This document shows positions 23,271-35,547 of a DNA stretch of 64,000 nt, piece by piece. A model generated the notes under the pieces. That model was not told the origin of the DNA. It worked only from the letters and a program-made list of their open reading frames with translations, and searched no databases. The stretch covers positions 16,678,001-16,742,000 of the forward strand of contig NW_027480423.1 of NCBI RefSeq assembly GCF_051401765.1, given 5' to 3'. Source of the stretch: Calliopsis andreniformis. Lineage: Eukaryota > Arthropoda > Insecta > Hymenoptera > Andrenidae. The translations under genes were made by a program, and so were the position numbers. Within the stretch, counting starts at the first letter, position 1. Every line of letters begins with the position of its first letter.

Positions 23271-25431
23271 AAATGACTATTACTTTCACACTGTTTGCAA
23301 ATATACATTATATACGATGGAAAAGCTGTTGCACTTGTATTGTAATTTATGCTTCGGGCGTTGACTTCTAAGGCCCTTGCTATTCGATCTGGTGGAGCAA
23401 CGGCCTAGAGTGAAGCCTAGGTTGCCCGGAACGTAGAAATGACCATAACTTTCACACTGGTTGCCATTATTCGTTTTATACGATGGAAAAGCTGTTGTAT
23501 TTATGTCGTATTTTATGATTCTGTTGTCGACTTCTTAGGCCCCAACTATTCCATCTGGTGGAACAACGCCCTATGGTGAAGCCTAGGTTGCCCGGAACGT
23601 AGAAATGACCATAACTTTCACACTGGTTACCATTATTCGTCTTATATGATGGATAAGCTGTTGTATTTATATCGTATTTTATGCTTCTGGCGTTGACCTC
23701 TTAGGCCCTAACTATTCCATCTGGTGGAACAACGCACTAGGGTGATGCCTAGGTTGTCCGTAACGTAGAAATGTCCATAACTTTCACACTGGTAGCAATT
23801 ATTCGTTTTATACATGGAAGAACTGTTCTATTTATTTAGTATTTTATGCTTCTGGCGTTGACTTCTAAAGCCCTAACTATTCGATCTGGTGGTACAACGC
23901 CCTAGAGTGAAGCCTAGGTTGCCCGGTACGTAGAAATGACCATCACTTTCACACTGGTTGCAATTATTCCTGTTATACGATGGAAAAACTCTTGTATATT
24001 TATCGTATTTTATGCTCGGGCGTTGACTTCTATGGCCCTACCTATTCGATCTGGTGGAGCAACACCCTACAGTGAAGCCTAGTTTGTCAGGAACGTAGAT
24101 ATGACCATAACCTTCACACAGGTTGCAATTATTCGTTTTATACGATTGAAAGACTGTTGCATTTATTTTGTAGTTTATGCTTCTGGCGTTGAATTCCAAG
24201 GCCCTAACACTTCGACCTGGTGGAGCAATGCCTCAGAGTTAAGTCTAGGATGCCCGAAACGTCGAAATGATCATTAATTTCTCACTGGTTGCAACTATTC
24301 ATGCCATACGATGGAAAAACTGTTGCATTTTTATTGTTTTTTGTGCTTCTGGCTTTGACTTCTAAGGTCCTAGCTATTCGATCAGGTGAGGCAACGTCCA
24401 GGAGGGAAGCCTACGTTGCCCGGAACGTAGAAATGACCATAACATTCACACTGGTAGCAATTATTCGTTTTATACATGGAAAAACTGTTCTACTTATTTT
24501 GTATTTTATGCTTCTGGCGTTGACTTCTAAGGCCCTACCTACTCGATCTGGCGGAGCAACACCCTACAGTGAAGCCTAGGTTGCTCGGAACGTAGAAATG
24601 ACCATTACTTTCACACTGTTTGCTAATATACATTATACACGATGGAAAGGCTGTTGTATTTATATTTTATTTTATACTTCTGGCGTTGACTTCTTAGGCT
24701 CTAACTATTTAACCTGGTGGAGCACCGCCCTAGAGTGAAGAGTAGTTTGCCCGGAACGTAGAACATACCATTACCTTCACACTGGTTGCAATTATTCCTG
24801 TTATACGATGGAAAAACTGTTGCATCTTTATTGTATTTTATGCTTCTGGCGTTGAGTTCTCAGGCCCCAAGTATTCGATCTGGTGGAACAACGCCCTAGG
24901 GTGAAGCCTAGGTTGCCCGGAACGTAGAAATGACCAACTCTTTGACACTGGTAGCAATTATTCGTTCTATACATGGAAAATCTGTTGTATTTATTTTGTA
25001 TTTTATGCTTCTGGCGTTGACTTCTAAGGCACTAACTATTCGATCAGGTGGAGCAACGCCCTAGAGTGAAGCCTAGGTTGTCCGGAACGTACAAATGACC
25101 GTTACATTCACACTGGTTGCAATTATTCCTGTTATACGGTGGAAAAACTGTTGCATCTTTATTGTATTTTATGCTTCTGGCGTTGACTTCTTAGGCCCTA
25201 ACTATTCGATCTGGTGGAGCAACGTCCTAGAGTGAAGCCTAGGTTGCCCGGAACGTAGAAATGGCCATAACTTTCACACTGGTTACCATTATTCGTTTTA
25301 TATGATGGATAAGCTGTTGTATTTATATCGTATTTTATGCTTCTGGCGTTGACCTCTCAGGCCCTAACTATTCCATCTGGTGGAACAACGCACTAGGGTG
25401 ATGCCTAGGTTGCCGGAACGTAGAAATGACC
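23271..25431 (+). repeat. Segmental duplication, second copy (spacing 9,281)
   Basis: Same order of about 13 monomers as 13990-16150, including the AACCTGGTGGAGCACCGCC monomer near 24708 (15419 in the first copy, after small indel adjustment). The copy ends near 25,431, at the boundary with zone B2, where the first copy continues with ACACTGGTAGCAATTATTCG and this one switches to GGTTGCTATTATTCG. Confidence 0.9.
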
Positions 25432-25774
25432 ATAACTTTCACACTGGTTGCTATTATTCGTTTTATACGATGGAAAAACTGTTTTATTTATTTTGTATTT
25501 TATGCTTCGGTCGTTGACTTCTAAATAACTAACTGATTGATCTGGTGGAGCAACGCCCTACAGTGAAGCCTAGGTGGCCCGGAACGTAGAAATGACCATA
25601 ACTTTCACACTGGATGCTATTATTCGTTCTATACGATGGAAAAACTGTTATATTTATATTGTATCTTATGCTGCTGGCGTTGGCTTCATAGGCCCTAACA
25701 ATTCGTTCTGGTGGAACAACGCCCTAGAGTGATGCCTAGGTTGCCTGGAACGTACAAATGACCATCACTTTCAC

Positions 25775-28700
25775 ACGGGTTGCAATTATTCCTGTTATAG
25801 GATGGAAAGACGGTTGTATTTTTATTGTATTTTATGCTTCAGGCGTTGACTTCTGAGGCCGTAGCCATTCGATGTGGTGGAAGAACGCCATAGGGTGAAG
25901 CCTAGGTTGCCCGGAACGTAGAAATGACCGTAACTTTCATACTGGTGGAAATTATTCGTTTTATATGATGGAAGAACTGTTGTATTTATATTGTATTTTA
26001 TGCTTCTGGCGTTGATTTCTTAGGCCTTAACTATTCAATCTGGTGGAACAACGCCCTAGTGTGAGGCCTAGGTTGCCCGGAACGTAGAAGTGACGATAAC
26101 TTTCACACTGGTTGCTATTATTCGTTCCATACGATGGAAAAACTGTTATATTTATATTGTATTTTATGCTTCGGGCGTTGACTTCTAAGGCCCTAGCTGT
26201 TTGATCTGGTGGAGCAACGCCCTAGAGTGAAGCCCAGGTTCCCCGAACGTAGAAATGACCATAACGTTCACACTGGTTGCTATTATTCGTTTTATACAAT
26301 GGAAGAACAGTTCTATTTATTTTGTATTTTATGCTTCGGTCGTTGACTTCTAAGGACCTAACTGTTTGATCTGGTGGAGCAACGCCCTAGAGTGAAGCCT
26401 AGGTTGCCCGGAACGTTGAAGTGACCATAACTTTCACACTGGTTGCTATTATTCGTTCTATACGATGGAAAAACTGTTATATTTATATTGTATCTTATGC
26501 TTCTGGCGTTGACTTCTTAGGCCCTAACAATTCGATCAGGTGGAACAACGCCCTAGAGTGAAGCCTAGGTTGCCTGGAACGTACAAATGACCATCACTTT
26601 CACACGGGTTGCAATTATTCCTGTTATAGGACGGAAAGACTGTTGTACTTTTATTGTATTTTATGCTTCAGGCATTGACTTCTGAGGCCGTTGCTATTCC
26701 ATGTAGTGGAACAACGCCCTAGAGTGAGGCCTAGGTTGCCCGGAACGTAGAAATGGCCATCACTTCCATACTGGTAGCAATTATTCGTTTTATACGATGG
26801 AAAAACTGTTCTATTTAATATGTATTTTATGCTTCGGGCGTTGACTTCTAAGGCCCTAAATATTCAATCTGTTGAAGCAACGCCCTAGGGTGAAGCCGAG
26901 GTTACCCGGAAAGTAGAAATGACCATAACTTTCACACTGGATGCTATTATACGTTCTATACGATGGAAAAACTGTTATATTTATATTGTATCTTATGCTT
27001 CTGGCGTTGACTTCTAAGGCACTAACTATTCGATCTGGTGGAGCAACGCAATAGAGTGAGGCCTAGGTTGCCCGGAACGTACAATTGGCCATCACTTTCA
27101 AACTGGTTGCAATTGTTCGTTTTATACGATGGAAAGACTGTTGTATTTTTATTGTATTTTATGCTTCAGGCGTTGACTTCTGAGGCCGTAGCTATTCGAT
27201 GTGGTGGATCAACGCTCTAGAGTGTAGCCTAGGTTGCTCGGAATGTAGAAATGACCATAACATTCACACTGGTTGAAATTATTCGTTTTATACGATGGAA
27301 AGACTGTTGTATTTTTATTGTATTTTATGCTTCAGGCGTTGACTTCTGAGGCCGTAGCTATTCGATGTGGTGGATCAACGCTCTAGAGTGTAGCCTAGGT
27401 TGCTCGGAATGTAGAAATGACGTTAACTTTCATACTGGTTGCAATTAATCCTTTTATACGATGGAAAAACTGTTGTATTTTTATTGCATTTTATGCTTCG
27501 GGCATTGACTTCTAAGGCTCTAACTATTCAATCTGCTCGAGCAACGCCCTATGGTGTAGCCTAGGTTGCCCGGAAAGTAGAAATGACCATAACTTTCATA
27601 CTGGTTGCAACTATTCGTTTTATATGATGGAAAAACTGTTGTATTTATATTGCATTTTATGCTGCTGGCGTTCACTTCTTAGGCCCTAACTATTCAATCT
27701 GGTGGAACAACGCTCTGTGGTGAACCCTGGGTTGCCCGGAACGTAGAAATGACCATAACTTTCACACTGGTTGCAATTATTCGTTTTATATGATGGAAAA
27801 ACTGTTGTATTTATATTGTATTTTATGCTGCTGGCGTTCACTTCTTAGGCCCTAACTATTCGATCTGGTGGAACAACAGCCTGGGGTGAAGGCTAGGTTG
27901 CCCGGAACGTAGAAATGACCATAACTTTCACACCGGTTGCTATTATTCGTTTTATACGATGGAAAAACTGTTATATTTATATTGTATTTTATGCTTCTGG
28001 CGTTGACTTCTTAGGCTCTAACTATTTAACCTGGTGGAGCACCGCCCTAGAGTGAAGAGTAGTTTGCCCGGAACGTAGAACATACCATTACCTTCACACT
28101 GGTTGCAATTATTCCTGTTATAGGATGGAAAGACTGTTGTATTTTTATTGTATTTTATGCTTCAGGCGTTGACTTCTGAGGCCGTAGCCATTCGATGTGG
28201 TGGAAGAACGCCATAGGGTGAAGCCTAGGTTGCCCGGAACGTAGAAATGACCATAACTTTCATACTGGTGGAAATTATTCGTTTTATATGATGGAAGAAC
28301 TGTTGTATTTATATTGTATTTTATGCTTCTGGCGTTGATTTCTTAGGCCTTAACTATTCAATCTGGTGGAACAACGCCCTAGTGTGAGGCCTAGGTTGCC
28401 CGGAACGTAGAAGTGACGATAACTTTCACACTGGTTGCTATTATTCGTTCCATACGATGGAAAAACTGTTATATTTATATTGTATTTTATGCTTCGGGCG
28501 TTGACTTCTAAGGCCCTAGCTGTTTGATCTGGTGGAGCAACGCCCTAGAGTGAAGCCCAGGTTCCCCGAACGTAGAAATGACCATAACGTTCACACTGGT
28601 TGCTATTATTCGTTTTATACAATGGAAGAACAGTTCTATTTATTTTGTATTTTATGCTTCGGTCGTTGACTTCTAAGGACCTAACTGTTTGATCTGGTGG

Positions 28701-30297
28701 AGCAACGCCCTAGAGTGAAGCCTAGGTTGCCCGGAACGTTGAAGTGACCATAACTTTCACACTGGTTGCTATTATTCGTTCTATACGATGGAAAAACTGT
28801 TATATTTATATTGTATCTTATGCTTCTGGCGTTGACTTCTTAGGCCCTAACAATTCGATCAGGTGGAACAACGCCCTAGAGTGAAGCCTAGGTTGCCTGG
28901 AACGTACAAATGACCATCACTTTCACACGGGTTGCAATTATTCCTGTTATAGGACGGAAAGACTGTTGTACTTTTATTGTATTTTATGCTTCAGGCATTG
29001 ACTTCTGAGGCCGTTGCTATTCGATGTAGTGGAACAACGCCCTAGAGTGAGGCCTAGGTTGCCCGGAACGTAGAAATGGCCATCACTTCCATACTGGTAG
29101 CAATTATTCGTTTTATACGATGGAAAAACTGTTCTATTTAATTTGTATTTTATGCTTCGGGCGTTGACTTCTAAGGCCCTAAATATTCAATCTGTTGAAG
29201 CAACGCCCTAGGGTGAAGCCGAGGTTGCCCGGAAAGTAGAAATGACCATAACTTTCACACTGGATGCTATTATACGTTCTATACGATGGAAAAACTGTTA
29301 TATTTATATTGTATCTTATGCTTCTGGCGTTGACTTCTAAGGCACTAACTATTCGATCTGGTGGAGCAACGCAATAGAGTGAGGCCTAGGTTGCCCGGAA
29401 CGTACAATTGGCCATCACTTTCAAACTGGTTGCAATTGTTCGTTTTATACGATGGAAAGACTGTTGTATTTTTATTGTATTTTATGCTTCAGGCGTTGAC
29501 TTCTGAGGCCGTAGCTATTCGATGTGGTGGATCAACGCTCTAGAGTGTAGCCTAGGTCGCTCGGAATGTAGAAATGACCATAACATTCACACTGGTTGAA
29601 ATTATTCGTTTTATACGATGGAAAGACTGTTGTATTTTTATTGTATTTTATGCTTCAGGCGTTGACTTCTGAGGCCGTAGCTATTCGATGTGGTGGATCA
29701 ACGCTCTAGAGTGTAGCCTAGGTTGCTCGGAATGTAGAAATGACGTTAACTTTCATACTGGTTGCAATTAATCCTTTTATACGATGGAAAAACTGTTGTA
29801 TTTTTATTGCATTTTATGCTTCGGGCATTGACTTCTAAGGCTCTAACTATTCAATCTGCTCGAGCAACGCCCTATGGTGTAGCCTAGGTTGCCCGGAAAG
29901 TAGAAATGACCATAACTTTCATACTGGTTGCAATTATTCGTTTTATATGATGGAAAAACTGTTGTATTTATATTGCATTTTATGCTGCTGGCGTTCACTT
30001 CTTAGGCCCTAACTATTCAATCTGGTGGAACAACGCTCTGTGGTGAACCCTAGGTTGCCCGGAACGTAGAAATGATCATAACTTTCACACTGGTTGCAAT
30101 TATTCGTTTTATATGATGGAAAAACTGTTGTATTTATATTGTATTTTATGCTGCTGGCGTTCACTTCTTAGGCCCTAACTATTCGATCTGGTGGAACAAC
30201 GGCCTGGGGTGAAGGCTAGGTTGCCCGGAACGTAGAAATGACCATAACTTTCACACTGGTTGCTATTATTCGTTTTATACGATGGAAAAACTGTTGT
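25775..30297 (+). repeat. Tandem 14-monomer higher-order repeat, two copies (period 2,323)
   Basis: GTAGCC in the GAGGCCGTAGCC context lies at 25861 and again at 28184. Every marker between, including GAAGTGACGATAAC, GCCCAGGTTCCCCG (with a one-base deletion), GGAAGAACAG, ATAGGACGG and GCTCGAGCAACG, repeats at the same 2,323 spacing. The copies are nearly identical by eye up to about 27974 and 30297, where TTATATTTATATTG in copy one faces TTGTGTTTATATTG in copy two. Copy boundary about 28,097. Confidence 0.92.
28002..28120 (+). repeat. Zone-A monomer fragment inside the zone-B 14-mer
   Basis: This stretch carries AGGCTCTAACTATTTAACC, GGAGCACCGCCC, GAAGAGTAGTTTGCCC and GTAGAACATACC. The same combination occurs only in zone A2, near 15405-15525 and 24694-24810. 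It sits at the junction of the two 14-mer copies, where copy two would be expected to begin. It looks like a donor tract moved in by exchange or conversion, in register and without loss of phase. Confidence 0.75.
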
Positions 30298-31309
30298 GTT
30301 TATATTGTTTTTTATTCTTCTGGCGTTGACTTCTAAGGCACTGACTATTCGATCTGGTGGAGCAACGCCCTAGAGTAAAGCCTAGGTTGCCCGTAAAGTA
30401 GAAATGACCATAGCTTTCATACTGGTTGCAATTATTCGTTTTGTATGATGGAAAAACTGTTGTATTTATATTGTATTTTATGCTTCTGGCGTTCACTTCT
30501 TAGGCCCTAACTATTCGATCTGGTGGAACAACGCCCTATGGTGAAGCCTAGGTTGACCGGAACGTAGAAATGACCATAACTTTCACACCGGTAGCAATTA
30601 TTCGTTTTACACGATGGAAAAACTGTTGCATTTTTATTGCATTTTATGCGTCGGGCGTTGTCTTCTAAGGCCCTAACTATTCAATCTGTTGGAGCGACGC
30701 CCTATGGTGAAGCCTAGGTTGACCGGAACGTAGAAATGACCATAACTTTCACACCGGTAGCAATTATTCGTTTTACACGATGGAAAAACTGTTATATTTA
30801 TTTTGTATTTTATGCATCGGGCGTTGACTTCTAAGGCCCTAACTATTCAATCTGTTGGAGCAACGCCCTAGGGTGTAGCCTAGGTTGCCCGGAAAGTAGA
30901 AATGACGTTATCTTTCATACTGGTTGCTATTATTCGTTTTATACGATGGAAAAACTGTTGTATTTATATTGTATCTTATGCTTCTGGCGTTGACTTCTAA
31001 GGCACTAACTATTCGATCTGGTGGAGCAACGCCCTAGAGTGAAGCCTAAGTTGCCCGGAACGTAGCAATTACCATCACTTTCAAACTGGTTGCAAATATT
31101 CCTGTTATATGATGGAAAAACTGTTGTATTTTTATTGCATTTTATGCTTCGGGCATTGACTTCTAAGGCCCTAACTATTCAATCTGTAGGAGCATCGCCC
31201 TAGGGTGTAGCCTAGGTTGCCCGTAAAGTAGAAATGACCATAACTTTCACACCGGTAGCAATTATTCGTTTTACACGATGGAAAAACTGTTATATTTATT
31301 TTGTATTTT

Positions 31310-34300
31310 ATGCTTCTGGCGTTGACTTCTAAGGCACTAACTATTCGATCTGGTGGAGCAACGCCCTAGAGTGAAGCCTAGGTTGCCCGGAACGTAGAAT
31401 TGGCCATCACTTTCAAACTGGTCGAAATTATTCCTGTTATATGATGGAAACACTGTTGTATTTTTTTTGCATTTTATGGTTCGGCCGTTCACTTCTAAGG
31501 TCCTAACTATTCAATCTGTTGGAGCAACGCCCTAGAGTGAAGCCTAGGTTGCCCGCAACGTAGAATTGGCCATCACTTTCCTAATTGGTCGCAATTATTC
31601 CTGTTATATGATGGTAACACTGTTGTATTTTTTTTGCATTTTATGGTTCGGGCTTTGACTTCTAAGGCCCTAACTATTCAATCTGTTGGAGCAAGGCCCT
31701 AGGGTGAAGCCTAGGTTGCTCGGAAAGTAGAAATGACCAGAAGTTTCATACTGGTTGCAATTATTCGTTTTATACGATGGAAAAACTGTTGTATTTATAT
31801 TGTATTTTATGCTTCTGGCGTTGACTTCTAAGGCACTATCTATTCGATCTGGTGGAGCAACGCCCTAGATAGAAGCCTAGTTTGCCCGGAACGTAGAATT
31901 GTCCATCACTTTCAAACTGGTTGCATTTATTCCTGTTATATGATGGAAACACTGTTGTATTTTTTTTGCATTTTATGGTTCGGGCGTTCACTTCTAAGGT
32001 CCTAACTATTCAATCTGTTGGAGGAACGCCCTAGGGTGAAGCCTAGCTTGCTCGGAAAGTAGAAATGACCATAAGTTTCATACTGGTTGCAATTATTCGT
32101 TTTATACGATGGAAACACTGTTGTATTTTTATTGCATTTTATGCTTCGGGCGTTGACTTCTAAGGCCCTAACTATTCAATCAGTTGGAGCAACGCCCTAG
32201 GGTGAAGCCTAGCTTGCCTGGAACGTAGAAATGACCATTACTTTCACACTGTTTGCAATTATTCCTTTTATACAATGGAAAAGCTGTTGTATTTATATCG
32301 TATTTTATGCTTCTGGCGTTTACTTCTAAGGACCTAACTATTCGATCTGGTGGAGCAACGCCCTAGAGTGAATCCTAGGTTGCTCGGATTGTAGAAATGA
32401 CCATAACTTTCACACTGGTTGCAATTATTCGTTTTATACGATGGAAACGCCGTTGTATATATATTGTACTTTATGCCTCTGGCGTTGACTTCTAAGGCCG
32501 TAGCTATTAGATGTGGTGGAGGAACGCCCTAGAGTGACTCCTAGGGTGCTCGGAACGTAGGAATGACCATTACTTTCACACTGGTTGCAATTATTCGTTT
32601 TATACGATGGAAGAGCTGTTGTATTTACATCGTATTTTATGCTTCTGGCGTTGACTTCTAAGGCACTAACTATTCGTTCTGGTGGAGCAACGCCCTAGAG
32701 TGAAGCCTAGGTTGCCCGGAACGTAGAATTGGCCATCATCTTCAAACAGGTCGAAATTATTCCTGTTATATGATGGAAACACTGTTGCATTTTTTTTGTA
32801 TTTTATGGTTCGGTCGTAGACTTCTAAGGCCCTAACTATTCAATATGTTGGAGCAACGCCCTAGGGTGAAGCCTAGGCTGCTCGGAAAGTAGAAATGACA
32901 ATAAGTTTCATACTGGTTGCAATTATTCGTTTTATACGATGGAAAAGCTGTTGTATTTATATTGTATTTTATGCTTCTGGTGTTGACTTCTAAGGCACTA
33001 ACTATTCGATCTGGTGGAGCAACGCCCTAGAGTGAAGCCTAGGTTTTTCGGAATGTAGAAGTGACCATAACATTCACACTTGTTGCAATTATTCGTTTTA
33101 TACGATGGAAACGCTGTTGTATTTGTTTTGCATTTTATGGTTCGGGCGTTGAGTTCTAAGGCCCTAACTATTCAATCCGTTGGAGCAACGCCCTAGGGTG
33201 AAGCCTAGCTTGCTCGGAAAGTAGAAATGAACATAAGTTTCATACTGGTTGCAATTATTCGTTTTATACGATGGAAAAGCTGTTGTGTTTATATCGTATT
33301 TTATGCTTCTGGCGTTGAGTTCTTAGGCCGTAACCATTCGGCCTGGTGGAGCAACGCACTGGAGTGGAACCTAGGTTGCCCGGAACGTAGAATTGGCCAT
33401 CACTTTCAAACTGGTTGCAATTATTTTTGTTATATGATGGAAACACTGATGTATTTTTTTTGCATTTTATGGTTCGGGCGTTGACTTCTAAGGCCCTAAC
33501 TATTCAATCCGTTGGACGAACGCCCTAGGGTGAAGCCTAGGTTGCTCGGAAAGTAGAAATAACCATATGTTTCATACTGGTTGCAATTATTTGTTTCATA
33601 CGATGGAAAAACTGTTGTATTTATATTGTATTTTATGCTTCTGGCGTTGACTTCTAAGGCACTAACTATTCGATCTGGTGGAGCAACGCCCTAGAGTGAA
33701 GCCTAGGTTGCCCGGAACGTAGAATTGGCCATCACTTTCAAACTGGTCGAAATTATTCCTGTTATATGATGGAAACACTGTTGTATTTTTTTTGCATTTT
33801 ATGGTTCGGCCGTTCACTTCTAAGGTCCTAACTATTCAATCTGTTGGAGCAACGCCCTAGAGTGAAGCCTAGGTTGCCCGGAACGTAGAATTGGCCATCA
33901 CTTTCCTAATTGGTCGCAATTATTCCTGTTATATGATGGTAACACTGTTGTATTTTTTTTGCATTTTATGGTTCGGGCTTTGACTTCTAAGGCCCTAACT
34001 ATTCAATCTGTTGGAGCAAGTCCCTAGGGTGAAGCCTAGGTTGCTCGGAAAGTAGAAATGACCATAAGTTTCATACTGGTTGCAATTATTCGTTTTATAC
34101 GATGGAAAAACTGTTGTATTTATATTGTATTTTATGCTTCTGGCGTTGACTTCTAAGGCACTATCTATTCGATCTGGTGGAGCAACGCCCTAGATAGAAG
34201 CCTAGTTTGCCCGGAACGTAGAATTGTCCATCACTTTCAAACTGGTTGCAATTATTCCTGTTATATGATGGAAACACTGTTGTATTTTTTTTGCATTTTA

Positions 34301-35095
34301 TGGTTCGGGCGTTCACTTCTAAGGTCCTAACTATTCAATCTGTTGGAGGAACGCCCTAGGGTGAAGCCTAGCTTGCTCGGAAAGTAGAAATGACCATAAG
34401 TTTCATACTGGTTGCAATTATTCGTTTTATACGATGGAAACACTGTTGTATTTTTATTGCATTTTATGCTTCGGGCGTTGACTTCTAAGGCCCTAACTAT
34501 TCAATCAGTTGGAGAAACGCCCTAGGGTGAAGCCTAGCTTGCCTGGAACGTAGAAATGACCATTACTTTCACACTGTTTGCAATTATTCCTTTTATACAA
34601 TGGAAAAGCTGTTGTATTTATATCGTATTTTATGCTTCAGGCGTTTACTTCTAAGGACCTAACTATTCGATCTGGTGGAGCAACGCCCTAGAGTGAATCC
34701 TAGGTTGCTCGGAATGTAGAAAAGACCATAACTTTCACACTGGTTGCAATTATTCGTTTTATACGATGGAAACGCCGTTGTATATATATTGTACTTTATG
34801 CCTCTGGCGTTGACTTCTAAGGCCGTAGCTATTAGATGTGGTGGAGGAACGCCCTAGAGTGACGCCTAGGGTGCTCGGAACGTAGGAATGACCATTACTT
34901 TCACACTGGTTGCAATTGTTCGTTTTATACGATGGAAGAGCTGTTGTATTTACATCGTATTTTATGCTTCTGGCGTTGACTTCTAAGGCACTAACTATTC
35001 GATCTGGTGGAGCAACGCCCTAGAGTGAAGCCTAGGTTGCCCGGAACGTAGAATTGGCCATCACTTTCAAACTGGTCGAAATTATTCCTGTTATA
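31310..35095 (+). repeat. 14-monomer-spaced duplication (period 2,325)
   Basis: The segment at about 31310-32770 recurs at 33635-35095: AGAATTGGCC at 31396 against 33721, CTAATTGG at 31581 against 33906, and GTATTTACATCG at 32621 against 34946. About nine of the 14 monomers are shared and the remaining five (about 32770-33635) lie between the copies. Distinctive shared forms are CCTAATTGGTCGCAATTATTC, GCCCTAGATAGAAGCC and GAAACGCCGTTG. Confidence 0.9.
33785..34755 (+). repeat. Segment repeated at 44.7-45.7 kb (spacing 10,961, 66 monomers)
   Basis: CTAATTGG at 33906 recurs at 44867, and the run from TTCGGCCGTTCAC through GATAGAAGCC to GCTTGCCTGGAACG keeps the same order. The match ends near 34755 and 45716, where the right copy switches to TTTTAGACGATGG. 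Beyond it the spacing becomes 10,462, a loss of exactly three monomers in the right copy. Confidence 0.85.
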
Positions 35096-35547
35096 TGATG
35101 GAAACAGTGTTGTATTTTTTTTTGCATTTTATGGTTCGGGCGTTGACTTCTAAGGCCCTAACTATTCAATCTGTTGGAGCAGCGCCCTAGGGTGAAGCCT
35201 AGGTTGCTCGGAAAGTAGGAATGACCATAAGTTTCATACTGGTTGCAATTATTCGTTTTATACGATGGAAATGCTGTTGTATTTATATCGTATTTTATGC
35301 TTCTGTCGTTTACTTCTGAGGACCTAACTATTCGATCTGGTGGAGCAACGCCCTAGAGCGAGTCCTAGGTTGCTCGGAATGTAGAAATGACCATAACTTT
35401 CACACTGGTTGCAATTATTCGTTTTAGACGATGGAAACGCTGTTGTATATATATCGTATTTTATGCTTCTGTCGTTTACGTCTAAGGACCTAAATATTCG
35501 ATCTGGTGGAGCAACGCCCTAGAGTGAATCCTAGGTTGCTCGGAATG

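Larger units (their letters stand above)
12426..25430 (+). repeat. Zone A2 of the array
   Basis: About 78 monomers carrying the A1 markers (CCCCAACTATTCCATC with TATGGTG, ACATGGAAAAACTG, GCGATGCCCGG with the TTTCCTTCAGG monomer, CTGTCTGTTCGATC) plus the divergent CAGAGTTAAG subtype. The TTCAGG marker monomer recurs at about 13573, 16555, 19041, 20037 and 23020, so the zone is built from several related modules. The right limit is a sharp change of lineage near 25415-25440, where a TTGCCGGAACG monomer with a one-base deletion is followed by GGTTGCTATTATTCG B-type monomers. Confidence 0.8.
25431..31310 (+). repeat. Zone B2 of the array
   Basis: About 35 monomers carrying the B1 markers: GTACAAATGACC with CACACGGGTTGC and ATAGGATGG or ATAGGACGG, GAGGCCGTAGC with GAAGAACGCC, GGCGTTCACTTC, CAATCTGTTG and CGGAAAGTAG. 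Most of the zone is a 14-monomer tandem duplication. From about 31.3 kb the GTAGAATTGGCC and TTATGGTTCGG monomers of zone C take over. Confidence 0.8.

Noticed and set aside
35100..35130. Poly-T run of 8-9 bases as a retroposon tail
   Set aside because: The run lies in the same monomer position in many zone C copies and arises from TTTTTATTG to TTTTTTTTG changes. No element borders or target duplications are present.
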